NCBI GenBank assembly: GCA_024811115.1
Contig: JAKOGH010000880.1
Coordinates: 124,001-188,000, forward strand
Length of the DNA: 64,000 bases
DNA from: Terana coerulea
Taxonomy: Eukaryota; Basidiomycota; Agaricomycetes; Polyporales; Phanerochaetaceae
Direction of reading: 5' to 3'
Shown piece by piece: positions 1 to 11,552 of the stretch (its first letter is position 1; every line of letters begins with the position of its first letter). A model generated the notes under the pieces. The model made no database searches and was not told the DNA's origin. It saw nothing but the letters and a program-made list of their open reading frames with translations. Both the position numbers and the translations under genes were made by a program.

Positions 1-606
1 ACTTCAACGGTGGTTAAGCCTTAAGTAGACTTGCACAGCTGTCCGCAGCCCCCGTGACCGTCCCTGTAAAGGCTCCGAGAGTTCTACTCTCTGCGCATTG
101 ATGAGTGCCACTGCGCATGCAGGCGCGCAGAGGGTGCATATGGCTGCAGCATGCGCCGCAGGCCGAGGCAAATGGCACTGGTGACCAGCGAGTTTTGCAG
201 CGGTTTTGCATGTCTGGCGAAACATATCGTGCTTCAGAACGTGTTCACATAAAGACGGGGAAAACTTATCCATACCTGCTTTTCTCTAACTGTAAGCCGT
301 TCTGAGGCTCATCGGCACCTCGAGAAGGCACGCGAGAGCAAGCCGCGTCGCCTTAAGTTTGGCAGCGCCCTGCTAGCACTGGACGCCTTGCTACCGAGCT
401 GATGGCGGTCGTAGAACGACTAGCTCACGGTGTTCCCATGGCCATACATCTTTGCCGTTCCACTTGATGAGCTGGAAACTGTCATTGCACGTACGCATGC
501 GCATTGTTCAAGGGGCAATATTTGAGCAAAACTGGTTCAACAGTTCGCTTTGATGACGCTACGTAGTAAATAATATGATTGTGCATAGCGCGCTCCCGTT
601 ATCACA
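1..606. other. Left-edge intergenic sequence
   Basis: No coding region is convincing here. Open frames are short, overlap on both strands and have no recognisable motif. The window starts inside this stretch, so the end of a gene lying further left could be cut off. Confidence 0.5.
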
Positions 607-686
607 GGTGAGATGGCCGAGCGGTCTAAGGCGCCAGACTAAGGATCTGGTCCGAAAGGGCGTGGGTTCGAATCCCACTCTCATCA
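607..686 (+). tRNA. tRNA-Leu (anticodon AAG)
   Basis: The sequence folds as a class II tRNA. The 7-bp acceptor stem pairs GGTGAGA with TCTCATC (one G-U). A D-arm of the TGGCCGAGCGG type follows. The anticodon stem CCAGA/TCTGG closes a 7-base loop CTAAGGA, so the anticodon is AAG, reading CUU (and CUC after A-to-I editing). A short variable arm and a T-arm with GTGGG/CCCAC around TTCGAAT follow, and A is the discriminator base. The long variable arm and the anticodon both fit leucine. There is no intron. A T-rich run (ATCATCATTTTGTC) just downstream could serve RNA polymerase III termination weakly; a longer T run lies further on. Confidence 0.93.
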
Positions 687-818
687 TCATTTTGTCTCGT
701 TAACGAGCATGCTTTTTAGTTCAAAGCTAGAATTTACTACTTGGTACGAACTGCGACTTTGCTAGTAGTTTTAACTTTTTGACTCTTTACATACCATATT
801 TCACATTGTCTGGGTTCT

Positions 819-987
819 TCACTTCAGCCAAGACAATCGACTGATTAGATAAGAGCCGCTCGAGCGGACTACGGCAGCTGCTGCACCCATCCCAAACTTG
901 ATCATGGCTCTCACCATGTCTTTCCGCTCTGCAAACCCAGTGATGTCGCGGCCAGAGAACACGTCTGTTCGTACTTCAGCTGGATAA
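819..987 (-). pseudogene. Possible 3' coding remnant, family unknown
   Basis: On the minus strand an open frame runs to a TGA at 819-821. It reads as natural protein, with pieces such as TDVFSGRDITGFAERKDMV and KFGMGAAAAVVR. No start codon or upstream exon can be attached, because the next gene begins on the opposite strand 240 bp away. I do not recognise the family. It may be the last exon of a gene broken up when the agmatinase pair arose, or chance. Codon bias looks coding, but the stretch is short. Confidence 0.25.
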
Positions 988-1149
988 CCGCTTGGTCTTC
1001 ACTGGTGAGTTATGTGCCTTATGTGGCTAAAACACACGCTGAAAGTGACTCCCGGCTTCCTCAACACTTATCGCGGCACACACCTTATCATTTGTTCAGC
1101 TTGTGAACAGTCTGCGGACAGAAAATACCGTAGATAAGAAGTAGAGGCT

Positions 1150-1155
1150 TATAAA
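1150..1155 (+). promoter_or_regulatory. TATA box of the first agmatinase gene
   Basis: TATAAA lies 80 bp before the ATG at 1230, a normal spacing for a TATA-driven fungal gene with a short 5' UTR. Confidence 0.5.
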
Positions 1156-1229
1156 GCACCAGTGCTGCTGCGAGGTTGCTTGCTTCGTCTTTACGATCGA
1201 CTTCAACAAACACAGCTAAGGACAGCAAG

Positions 1230-3198
1230 ATGGTCGGTCGCGGACTCAGCGTTCTGCTTTCGCTCCTGCCTCTCGTGCTGCAGAAAGTTTCGGCTGAACA
1301 GCATCCTCTTACTGGGGCGCGCACGTCCGAGAGCCTTTACGACCAAGTCAACTTCACGTCGCTCTTCGCGCCCGCCGCTTTCGCGGACTCCGAAGTCGGG
1401 TCCGGTCACGCCGTGGGCGAAGGTCACTTGGAACGGCCTCACGAGCTACGCGCACACGACGCCGGTCAGGTGCTTTGGAGGAGATGAAGACGAGTATGAT
1501 GTCGCTGTTCTTGGTGAGTCGTCAAATCATCGGCGTGTCCCTGTCAACATATGGCCGAGGACACCAGGGGCACCGTTTGATACCGCGACCAGTTACCGGC
1601 CAGGGTAAGCGTTAATTATACGATATGACGTCTGGGTGAGCAAACACAAATACAGAGCTCGTTTTGGTCCAAACGGTATTCGTCAAGGCTCGCGCCGTCT
1701 GAGCGTGGAACGCATCAACGTCCCCATGAAGTTGCGCATTAGCGACCACCTGGACGTGGTGGACTGCGGTGATGTCCGTGAGTATCTGGTCCGCGGCCAT
1801 TTTGTGATTGCAGCCTGACTGCTCGGATGCCATACAGCCATGGTATTTGTGGACAACAAAGTCGCGCTGCGCCAGCTGGAAATTGCCAACGCCGCGCTAC
1901 TCTCGCGCACGGCTTTGCGCTCGTCTGCGATGTCTTCGTCGGGGAAGAAGAGCATTGCGAAGGATGGCAAGTTCCACCCCCGCGTCCTCACGTTGGTACG
2001 TTGGTCATAGTGATCATTGACAACAAGATTTTGCGGCTCACTTTTATGTCAGGGTGGTGACCACACAATCACGCTGCCGCTTCTTCGTGGGGTGGCCGAA
2101 GTTTATGGGCCCGTCAGGTATTATCCCTTCTTCGTCCTGCTAGTTTGCAGACGTTAATTACTTCTTCGTGGTCTGGCAGTGTTATTCACTTTGACAGTCA
2201 TCTCGGTACGTCTTCTAATCTCGGAACGGATGAGCCTAGCTCACGGAAACATCCTACAAGACACCTGGAAGCCGCAGACTTGGGTTCGTATCACATAACA
2301 CCTTCGTCCTTAGCAGGATTGCGTCCTGACGTTCTCTGCAGGACGGCTCCGATAGCCCATGGCTTCCTGGTGAGGAAATCCCTGTCACACACGGAAGCTA
2401 TTTCTGGTATGCGCACAAGGAAGGGCTTCTTGCTGCCAACCAAAGTAACATCGTGAGCTGACCTTGCTCCCAACGCCCTTATCTTTATTCTGACATCCCC
2501 CTTATTAGCACGTGGGCATTCGCAACGCTTTGCACGCCTTTGAGGATGAGGACGACGACGCGGAGGTCGGTTTCCACATCTCCTATGCCGAAGACATCGA
2601 GGAAGTCGGCTACAAGGGCATCGTGAAGCGCATCCGGGAAGTGGTCGGCGAGAATCCCGTGTACCTTACCCTCGATATCGATGTTTTGGATCCTAGCTTT
2701 GCACCAGCGTATGTTTTTTCCAACTTGAATCACAGCACACTGACTCACAGTGTCGTTACAGGACCGGAACGTGAGTCTACTGCAGGTTGAACACGTAAAG
2801 AATTCTAAATACTGACTGCGTCGTTCAGACCCGAAATCGGCGGCTTCAGTACACGGGTATGTACATTTACGAATACCGCTACAACCCTTTCTGATCACAC
2901 GCTTGTAGGAAATCAAGAAGATTCTCCAAGGTCTTGCTGGCCTTAAGATCGTGGGTGCTGATATCGTTGAAGTCGCCCCAGGTAAGCCATCATGCTACTT
3001 AGGTTCGTGCACTAGAGTCTGACTGCATTTCTGCGGAATTGAATAGGATACGACACCCAGGGTACGCCGTCCCTTACTGTGATTGTGTGAGGCAGATATG
3101 ACTGACACCACGCCGCAGACGAGAATACGCAGATCGCAGCTGCGAACATCGGATGGGAGATCCTGACCTTGATGGCCCATACGCCGCTGACCGTTTGA
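1230..3198 (+). CDS. Secreted agmatinase/arginase-family ureohydrolase, copy 1
   Basis: Metal-dependent ureohydrolase of the agmatinase/arginase family, which splits guanidino compounds such as agmatine to release urea. The N terminus is a signal peptide (MVGRGLSVLLSLLPLVLQKVSA), so the enzyme probably enters the secretory route. Family motifs in order are GAPFDTATSYRPGARFG, GGDHTITLP, VIHFDSHLDT and TLDIDVLDPSFAPATGTPE. They hold the His/Asp ligands of the Mn2+ pair (GGDH, DxH, DxDxxDP). Exons read as 1230-1346, 1396-1513, 1568-1604, 1656-1777, 1838-1995, 2053-2117, 2180-2205, 2261-2283, 2342-2452, 2509-2708, 2762-2770 (9 nt), 2829-2856, 2909-2981, 3047-3061 and 3119-3198. The first split is uncertain: the frame changes between the signal peptide and the conserved core. 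A 49-nt intron 1347-1395 (weak donor GTCAAC) repairs it and makes the coding length of this part equal to copy 2 (235 nt). A one-base error is the alternative. The substrate is not shown by sequence. Confidence 0.88.
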
Positions 3199-3739
3199 GC
3201 GGCCTGGCACAATCACGCAAATGTATGATATACCCACATACTAGACACGTACACTGGATTTATAGGGATGTCCACTCGCCGACCAAGTTTGCTCACCCGT
3301 CGTGTCGGCCTGCTGTATGCTGTGGGTGTAGCATGGATACTGGTGCAGCGCTGTCGGGCTCGCACACTACTCAATTTCATGCTGGATCTAACGTATTGTA
3401 TCCATTCCCGCGCCATGATTTATTTTGCATAGGTATGTCGCCCGCATCCTGTGGTCACAGGGCTCTTTCACATTTCTGACTTCGAGCGCTACAGAAGTGT
3501 CCTGAGAGCCTAGAACTACCGCCGTTCAATATAAAGGTCCCACGCATCAACCTTAGCACACGGCAGCTTTGCTAATCACCTGCGGACGGTGCCGTACGAG
3601 ATAAGCCTGCTGAGAGTTCATGCACAGGCGCGATTATAAGGAGGCTCTTCCGCTTCGCTGCTGCCTACTACCACATCGATATCTCTGCTGTGACCTTTTT
3701 GATCACTGGTGGAGAGGATTAAACCTAGGAAGATTCAGG

Positions 3740-5684
3740 ATGGCGTTGCAAGGGCTTCATTCCGTTGTTGCTAAGCTGCTAATACTGCTGTTAGCTTCGC
3801 AGACGCTGGGACAGCAGTATCCGCTGGCGGGCTATCAGCCGTCTGTGTCCCTCGTTGACCCAAGAAAGCCGAATTCATGGAGGACCAATAACGGCCTCAC
3901 GACCTTCGCAACTACGAAAGCGGTGCAGTGTTTTGGCTCCGATGCGGATGAGAGTTTTGACGTAGCCGTCCTTGGTATGTCACTTTGCCTCACTTACCAT
4001 GAGTATGGCTACGAATGGTACGCAATTCAAACCATTGCAGGTGCACCTTTCGATACCGCGACAAGCTACCGCCCCGGGTGAGGATTTTTACGATTCTGGG
4101 TTCCGGTTTGTATCTGTTCTCACAACGTAAAAATGCAGAGCACGATTCGGGCCCAACGGCATCCGCCAAGGCTCGCGCCGACTGTGGGTGGAGGCGGTCA
4201 ACGTGCCCATGAAAATCAAGATCAGCGACCACCTCGACGTGGTCGATTGTGGCGACGTCCGTAAGTGGCTTGGCCCAAGCAACATAGATCAGAGACGTAT
4301 TTGGCGCCCTTGTGTAGCGATGGTTTTCGTCGACAGCAAAGTCGCACTGCGGCAGCTGGAGATCGCCAACGCTGCTTTGCTGAATCGCACCGCGTCTCGT
4401 GGCCCGACACTCGTCGAGGCGGGCAAGGAGAGCATCGCGAAGGACGGAAAATTCCACCCGCGTGTTCTGACTCTGGTGAGCACTGCGGTGATCATCATGT
4501 TCGTGGGCATGACTCCTCAGACATTGCCATGAAGGGAGGCGACCATACAATCACTCTTCCGTTGTTGCGTGGCGTTGCGGATATCTATGGACCTGTCAGG
4601 TATTGTCGCGCATAGCACTATTACTCTACTCGAAACTGAGCGCTGCCAACTTGTTCTAGCGTTATCCACTTTGATAGTCACCGTGGTATGTATTCTCCTT
4701 AGAATCCTACATCTTCCACTAACGCAAGATTGAAGACACATCCAGACCGCCTTCTGTAAGCTTTTGTGGATCTTTCCTGGCCCAAGATGATTCATCGGGT
4801 GAATGTGCAGAATTGGACAGACGGCCCTTGGCTGCCAGGCGAAGACGTTCCCATCAACCACGGAAGCTACTTCTGGTACGCGCACGAGGAAGGCCTCTTA
4901 GCCCCAAACCAGAGCAACATCGTGAGCGTTGCGCACTTGTGCCATACCAGCCTCTCTCAGAGAGACCTCCTACTGACGGAGGGTGTGTTCTAGCATGTCG
5001 GCATACGCAGCGGCTTACCGTCGCTCGAATACGAAAAGCAAGACAGGGAAGCCGGCTTCCATACTTCGTATGCTGAAGACATAGAGGTGGACGGCTACAA
5101 GGGTATCGTGCACCGCATCCGGGAAGTTGTTGGAGACAGTCCGGTATACATCACTCTCGACATCGACGTGCTAGACCCTAGCTTTGCACCTGCGTAAGTG
5201 CGTCCCTGCCTGCCACAAGAATTTGACTGCTGACAAGGCACACGCCATGCCAGGACGGGAACGTGAGTGTTGTATCCTTACTTGCTAACTAAGACGTCAA
5301 TTAACCTGCCACAGGCCGGAAATTGGTGGCTTCTCCACACGGGTGCGTTTGGTCCGCATCGCGTCTATATCTAGCTCTTTTCAACGTGCCCCTTCCACAG
5401 GAAATCAAGAAGATCCTTCAAGGTCTCGCAGGACTGAAGATCGTCGGCGCCGACGTCGTCGAGGTAGCTCCAGGCAAGTCGCAGGTGCTCATGTTTCGTC
5501 CGCTTTGACCTTAACATGACTGAATTCTCCACAGCATACGATACCCAAGGTACGCTCGCAGCCCCATGAACAGCACGCTCTGGGATTAATCTTGACTTCT
5601 GCAGCCGAACTGACTCAAATTGCGGCTGCCAACATCGGCTGGGAAATACTAGGGCTGATGGCTAAGACCCCGCTGGTCGCCTGA
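3740..5684 (+). CDS. Secreted agmatinase/arginase-family ureohydrolase, copy 2
   Basis: Tandem paralogue of the gene upstream, in the same orientation, 541 bp after its stop. It has a signal peptide (MALQGLHSVVAKLLILLLAS) and the same ureohydrolase motifs: GAPFDTATSYRPGARFG, GGDHTITLP, VIHFDSHRDT and TLDIDVLDPSFAP. There are 14 exons: 3740-3974, 4041-4077, 4139-4260, 4318-4475, 4535-4599, 4660-4685, 4736-4755, 4811-4921, 4994-5193, 5254-5262 (9 nt), 5315-5342, 5401-5473, 5535-5549 and 5605-5684. Intron positions and phases match copy 1 exon for exon, so the duplication came after the introns. The intron after 5473 begins GCAAGT, a GC-AG intron; copy 1 has GTAAGC at that site. The frame is open throughout. 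Both copies probably serve an extracellular or vacuolar role in nitrogen or polyamine use (inference). Confidence 0.92.
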
Positions 5685-6216
5685 ACTGTTTAGAATTGCC
5701 GCGGAAGTGATTTGCCTGATGAGTACAGGTAGATGAAGCACGGTTCAGTAACCAACTTGGTGTTCGACGACGCTGTGGAATAGCAATGGCGTATTGAACG
5801 TCCTGTTGTCGCCGCAAGTTCGCACTTTTGTTTGTATTCTCACCAGCAGAGAGCATGCATCAAGACAAGCAGTTGTGACATTGCATAGCATAACTACATA
5901 TAGCGAGGCGAGCCGATGACAACGCCATATCCGGAGTCGAGACGAGCTGTGATGCCGCCACAGGCGCATCACCGATACTCCTGCAAGCGCTTACCTTTGC
6001 TTAATAACGCCAAGAAGCTGAGTACATAATCCTGCTGATGCCGGCCAGGGTGCGTACGCAGTACGCGTCGGCTTGGTCGTCTCAACGTCGTCCACCTCGA
6101 TGCCGCTGAGCATACGTCCGCAGGGGCATATACTCGGCAAACCGGTTCGTCATCGTCGCCTGCTAAGCCAGGCACTCGACATGGCCAGGCTCTCACCAAC
6201 ATCGCTGCGCCACGGG
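5685..6216. other. Intergenic region between agmatinase 2 and the dehydrogenase
   Basis: No gene is visible. Open frames on both strands are short and show no motif. It should hold the 3' UTR of the agmatinase gene and the promoter of the dehydrogenase. Confidence 0.5.
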
Positions 6217-6222
6217 TATAAG
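6217..6222 (+). promoter_or_regulatory. TATA-like box of the short-chain dehydrogenase
   Basis: TATAAG lies 71 bp before the ATG at 6288, the same spacing as the TATA boxes of the small secreted protein genes further on. Confidence 0.4.
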
Positions 6223-6287
6223 TACGCGGCGGCGGCGACAAACCTCCAGAGGCTCCCCAACTTTATTCTTCACGCGCACCCGCACTC

Positions 6288-7529
6288 ATGACCAAATTCA
6301 CCGTCACCGACTTCTTCCTCTCGCAGTGGACCAGGCTCCCGCCGCCGCTCGAGGCTGATCTTACCGGCAAGACCGTGCTCGTCACCGGCGCGAACACCGG
6401 AATCGGCCTGGAGGCCGCGAAGCACTTTGCGAAGCTGAAGCCCGCCAAGCTGATCATTGCGTGCAGAAGCGAGGCGAAAGGGAACGAGGCCCTAGAAAGT
6501 AAGCAAGCCCGAGTATCCGTGAGGTTCAGTCTTGACAAAGGACGCAGAAATCGCGCAGCAAAGTAGCTACGCTGCGGAGCTGCAGCTAGTGGACCTCAGC
6601 GACTTCAAATCTGTGATCGCCTTTGCGGATAGACTGAAGGACGAGCCGATAGACGTTTTGGTGCTGAACGCTGCAGTGGGACAAGCGGAATATGTGCAGA
6701 CAAAGGACGGCTGGGAGTCAAGGTAAGCGTCCCCGGGCACTTGGAAGTGTGCATATAGGCGTCTCAGCTGACACGGGCACAGCCTGCAGGTAAACCACCT
6801 TTCCACGGCCCTGCAAGCATTGCTCCTCCTGCCCAACATGGTCAAAGCGGCGCAGCTACACCATTACCGGCCCCGTATCGTCGTTGTCGCGAGCGAAGTG
6901 CACTTCTGGGCACAGATCCCTGCAGAAGCTTCCTCAGTTGGGATCCTCAAGAGCTATGATGCCATCCGGGAGCCAAAGGGCATGGCGCACCGCTACGAGG
7001 AGACCAAACGTAAGTTCATAACCAAGTATGCATCTGCTATCCCAAATTTACCATTTCGACGCTATCAGTTTTGAATGTTCTGTTCACCAAAGCGCTCGCG
7101 AATCACCTGCCGACCTCTTCAGACGTCATCCCGACGGTCGTCAATCCGGGATACTGCTTAACGGAGCTTCGACGTTCCTTCCCTCTGGCGCAGCGGGCCG
7201 CGATGAAAATTATGGACTGGGTGCTCGGGCGGACGTCGGAGGAGGGCGCACGCCAGCTGGTGTGGGCCGCGCTGGGCCCGGACGGCAAGGACGGGGAGCA
7301 CGTCCGGCACCTCCGCGGCGCGTACGTGTCGACGCTGGCGGTCCACGAGCCGAGCGACTTTGTGATCAGCAAAGAGGGCTACGAGGCAGCAGAGCAGCTT
7401 TGGGTGCGTCCTGCGCCACGTCCTTTATGTACTGCTTTGCTGAACATTTTTTGTTAGCGGGAGACGATTGACATCTTGGCAGAGGTTGCTCCTCAAGTAC
7501 GCGCAGTCGTGCAACAGCATCTTCAATGA
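6288..7529 (+). CDS. Short-chain dehydrogenase/reductase (retinol-dehydrogenase-like)
   Basis: NAD(P)-dependent oxidoreductase of the classical SDR type with a Rossmann fold. The cofactor loop is [13 protein letters not shown] (TGxxxGxG), followed by VLNAAV in place of NNAG. The catalytic Ser is in [10 protein letters not shown], and the Tyr/Lys pair is in HRYEETK (YxxxK). The protein is about 330 residues, usual for the fungal retinol-dehydrogenase/WW-oxidoreductase-like group. Exons read 6288-6498, 6548-6722, 6783-7009, 7069-7403 and 7458-7529. All junctions are GT-AG and the frame is open. No signal peptide is seen. The substrate cannot be told from sequence. The gene stands alone, tail to tail with an F-box gene on the other strand, so context gives no pathway. 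Confidence 0.88.
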
Positions 7530-7819
7530 AGTTTTTCTTTGCGTTTTGAGCAGGATACCCATTCTTTAAGTGCAATGACTCCTTATTATTTCCGTGCTTG
7601 CTGTCTGTCTTACTATTCGAAGTTGAACTTCGCGTCAGGTCGCTTGATGTCTGGTACTTCGGTTTGTTGAGGAATACATGATGGATACTGTTACAGAAAC
7701 CTACCAATGCATGTGAGGCCAGTCGCGACTCACGCCGCCCTACTGTTCATCTGAACTGGCTAGACTTGGATCGGCCACGTCAAGGACGTGTTGCGTGCGC
7801 ACCAGTACATAAAATATAG
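7530..7819. other. Convergent 3' intergenic region
   Basis: This is the gap between the stop of the dehydrogenase (plus) and the stop of the F-box gene (minus). It is AT-richer than the flanks and holds the two 3' UTRs. Nothing else is seen. Confidence 0.5.
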
Positions 7820-9793
7820 TCAGCCAAAGAGTCCTACGGCGCATAGCAGCAACGGCGGGATGACCCAAAGATAGTTCCGTACATTGAAAAAGGCCGTCGG
7901 TAGAACTGGATTCGCAGAAATCACATTGTAAATAGTCACCGTGTTGGCCGCCCATGACGACCCTTTACCCCACAGCAGGACAGATATGCTCCCTGACATT
8001 TCGTCCATGCTAATGTGCTCTCGAGTGTCCGCAGGGTTGGTTTGATTGTCGAACATGCGGTTGTCGAACAAATCGCTGCTTGAAATCCGCGCTGACTCGA
8101 AGGCACGCTTGCCAGGGCGCCCGACCCGCATACGTGCGCAACCCGGGGATGAAGCATGCCCAAATGGCAGCGACGCCAAGCAGTAAGCTCGTGCGGTCCA
8201 TCTGTCGTTATTATATCGAACAAGAATGTGGCTTGATCCGACGGATATGGGTATAGCTCCCTTAGGGAGCTGCAAGTGGCTCCGCCTGATCGGAGGGCTG
8301 TCGAGCATGAACCCGTCCGCGACGCCGCCATCTGGTGCGGGTAGATCGATTTGATAAACGTTGGAAGCAATCATCACCAAGGTGCGCAATTGGGCCCCGT
8401 CGCCTTGGACTTCCAGCCGTGATGGTATACCAAATGCTGCACGAGAGAGCGAGGGGTTTTCTACAAGGTAAAAATGGCTTGGGAAGACATTTTTGTATTG
8501 TCTGGGTTGTTCGGCTGGATTCCTGAAGGAGATATTGGAGATATCGTAGATATAGACGCCCAAGCCGTCTGCATACAAGAGGCGTGACGATGATAGCAGG
8601 CAGGGCGTTCCAATCTGCAAAAAAAACCGGAATGTGAAGTAAGCAGCATGCGAGCTTATGGCGAGAGCTTACCATAGCTGTACGCTCTGTCAGGTGTAGT
8701 ACGATCTCTTGGGGCTTATTGAACCCAGGCTCGGATTCAATGGAGAACGACCAAAGGTGCACATAAATGTCAAAGGACGAAGGCCCTGGGTTGATGGATA
8801 CACCTCTGACAGATGCCACATGGATTCCTGTTTCGTCGTAATGTAGACTGGCACCCACGCGAAAGTTGCTAGCATCCGGCACGTGTATGACATGTGCAGT
8901 ATACAATTTGTCGTGATCGATAACTACGATGTGGTATGTGAGGCTTGTAGCAGCCTGCGTTTGCCCGTCACTGTGGCACAACCACCAATTCAGCCTGAAT
9001 GGGCGAGGTTGTGTTGTAGTTTTCTCACCTTTGCGCCCCGATGCTTGTATGCAACAAGTACCCTCTGCGCAGAGACCACGAGTAAAGGCGCGCTTCCACG
9101 TGCACGACGAGGTTCACCGAGGGACTGTCAAGAATTGCTATCGGATTTGGATCGCCTACGTTGTATAGTCGTACTTGTCCGTAATATCCCACTGCGATGT
9201 ATTGATTGCCTCCGGGAAGAAGCTGAACGTACGCGATGTTGTGGGTTAGCCTGGAAGGCGGGTGGGTCATGTGGGAAGTAGACTCTTGACGTGACATGCC
9301 GAGTCCATCGCAAGGATACGCAGGGAGGCCTCGCGAAGTTCCGTCCCTGACATTGCTGCCAAGTCTAGCTGGGAATATGGTAGCGGTTTGACAGACAAAA
9401 GATCGGTGAGCACTATGAACCATATGGACCTATCGTCGATGGTTCTTCTGACACTTCTGCAGGTCTGCAACATACAAGTGAGCAAAAACAGGTGCTTAAT
9501 ACGCACACAGTACAACTCACCGATCGCAGCGAGCATAGATCTCGTACAGACAGCGATTGAGTAACCACAGTCCAGACATCGAACGGTAGAGCGGCCAGCG
9601 AAACCGTTGCAGCGGGTAGACGTTCGGCGACGGGGGTGTGTTTCCCGTCATCTCCCGAAGTGGACGCCTGCGCCGCCTTAGATGCTTGGGCGACGGCAAG
9701 TCTCACCCAAGGCAATCTGCCGTTTGAGGAATCCAAAGATTTGATAGTCGCGAGGGACAGTGTAGCACCAGGAATAATGGACAGCACACTCAT
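7820..9793 (-). CDS. F-box protein with a C-terminal beta-propeller-like region
   Basis: The protein opens at ATG 9793 (MSVLSIIPGATLSLA). After a linker comes an F-box of the form LAALPFDVWTVVTQSLSVRD, at about residues 65-105, which would bind Skp1 in an SCF ubiquitin ligase. The rest is long, with segments like VQLLPGGNQYIAVGYYGQVRLY that resemble one blade of a WD-like propeller, as in many agaricomycete F-box proteins. Introns are clear at 9520-9465, around 9010 and around 8640. Between about 9300 and 9250 the frame changes without a good splice pair, so the model there is unresolved. The last residues (YLWVIPPLLLCAVGLFG) are hydrophobic and end at the stop at 7820. The target protein is unknown. 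Confidence 0.7.
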
Positions 9794-11399
9794 AGCTAGG
9801 GTAGCTTGAGAGCAGAGAGTATCGTCGACATTCACGCTGCGGGAGCAGAGCAAGAGGCGACACTGCGGTGGCAGCTACTACTAGGCGCGACCGAGCTTGC
9901 CGCGTTTGCTGTGATTCGGCCATGCATTGATCCGGCGGGAAATACCGGTTGAACTCCAACGCCACAAAGGTCCTGGCTCCTGGTGTTGACCGCCACGTCG
10001 ACAAAGACCCGCCGACTGGTCCCAAGGATCCAGAGAGCAGGGTTAGCTAAGTACAATCGAACACATCACTTGAAGTTACACGGGCGGAGACCTGAAGGCA
10101 ATAGCTATGGTGACTAGTGTAGGTACACCCCTAAAACGCTGCTCTCTGGTCTTGCCAGTTTCAATGTAGAGGCAATATGCTGCTCAGTAGGGATGGCATC
10201 ACTAGATCTCTCGTTCACTATAGTCCCGTGAACCTGCGAGTGCTGGGTATGTACGGGTATGTACCATCTTTCTTTTACTGAAGTACTTCTCTCCAACAGG
10301 CACGACGCGCCGGCCGGCTCACCAGTCATGACTAACCTGTCTGCGGATGCCACCACTTCGTGAGTCATCGAAGGCTGCGGAGCTTACTAAATGGTGAGTT
10401 TTGTCAATATGTGTATCATACCATCGGTACTGAATGGTCATCTATAAAGGTGGCGAACACAAAGTGCCGTGTTCGCAGAGGGCCAACCTCATCTGAGTTT
10501 ACTGCATAGTCGGCCGCGTCACTTGCCGGGTTCCACACATACCCAGAGCAGAAGGGATGAAATGACGAAGACAAACAGCCGCAGATGCGAAATAGCATGT
10601 GGCTTGAGTGGCGCTCCACTTGGAACTGACTATCGGGCACCTTTAGTGTGACGATAGGAACCAATGTTAGGAGCTAAGAAAAAGAGCAGGTAAGCTAGCT
10701 CGGATCTTACCTGATAGTATGCCTCTGACTATTTTTGCGTTTTGCGTTTGCTTCATGCCTTGACAGTGTACGATTTTGGTTAGGTACGTCGCTATCAGCT
10801 GTTCATCCGTCTTATGGTTAGTCATATTAGTGCGCTGTTCTACATTGCAGCGTACTGCGTACAATGTTTCCAGGACGCCCGCTCTCCATGCCGTTGGTCC
10901 ATGGCCAGCGTCGTCCGCTGATCTATGTGGCTCTCTGACCATTGGGTAAGTGGCACTTGATTAGGTTCATGGCAATGATGGCAGTGGCCCGTCTCAGTGC
11001 CCTAGTTCAAGACGCAGCTTTTATTTTGCGCTCAGGCCATTCGGCGCCACAGCAACACCTCCTATGCCCTACAACGGCGACAGAGGAAAAGAGTTGTTGG
11101 TACTCTTGAAATTGTGAGCTTTCTTTACTTCCGATGATCATCTCAATGAATAAGTATTGCATTTTTAGCGTTGTGGCGACTATGTGGCGAAGCAGCCTCG
11201 TTTGCTGGTGATTTCTGCTCAGGGTAACGACCTCTCACCTTCCACAAAAAAAACCCCGTCGGATCTATCGAATCTCCCGTTACGGGAATATCGGACGTCT
11301 CATGCACTGGACGGCGCACGAGGTACTGCAGGCTCCATTTCGCTGGCTCTACATTGCTCGAGGCCAAATTATCATCCGTAGCCCCGAACCCCTCCATTT
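9794..11399. other. Long region without a confident gene
   Basis: The region lies between the F-box gene and the secreted-protein cluster. On the minus strand two open segments (about 10940-10710 and 10665-10420) are separated by an intron-like GTAAGA...TTCTTAG and could be exons of an unknown or decayed gene (pieces such as DEVGPLRTRHFVFATFID). No family is recognised and neither end can be fixed. The rest shows only short overlapping frames. Confidence 0.35.
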
Positions 11400-11481
11400 A
11401 TGTGGCTGCAAAGGCGTTCGCTTTGACTGCCACCTGATCCACAAGTGGATGTATCTGCTACCCAATTCGCATGCGTGAGGG

Positions 11482-11487
11482 TATAAA
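11482..11487 (+). promoter_or_regulatory. TATA box of secreted protein gene A
   Basis: TATAAA lies 71 bp before the ATG at 11553. The same element stands at nearly the same distance before genes B and D. Confidence 0.6.
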
Positions 11488-11552
11488 GGACCTGGTGGGA
11501 GAGCCCTGGTCACCAGCTTCCAGTTCTTCGCTTTCCCGCTGATTCCTTCAGT

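Noticed and set aside
1230..5684. Agmatinase pair, MFS transporter and SDR as one nitrogen-catabolism cluster
   Set aside because: The MFS gene is more than 40 kb away, the dehydrogenase has no known link, and unrelated genes lie between them.
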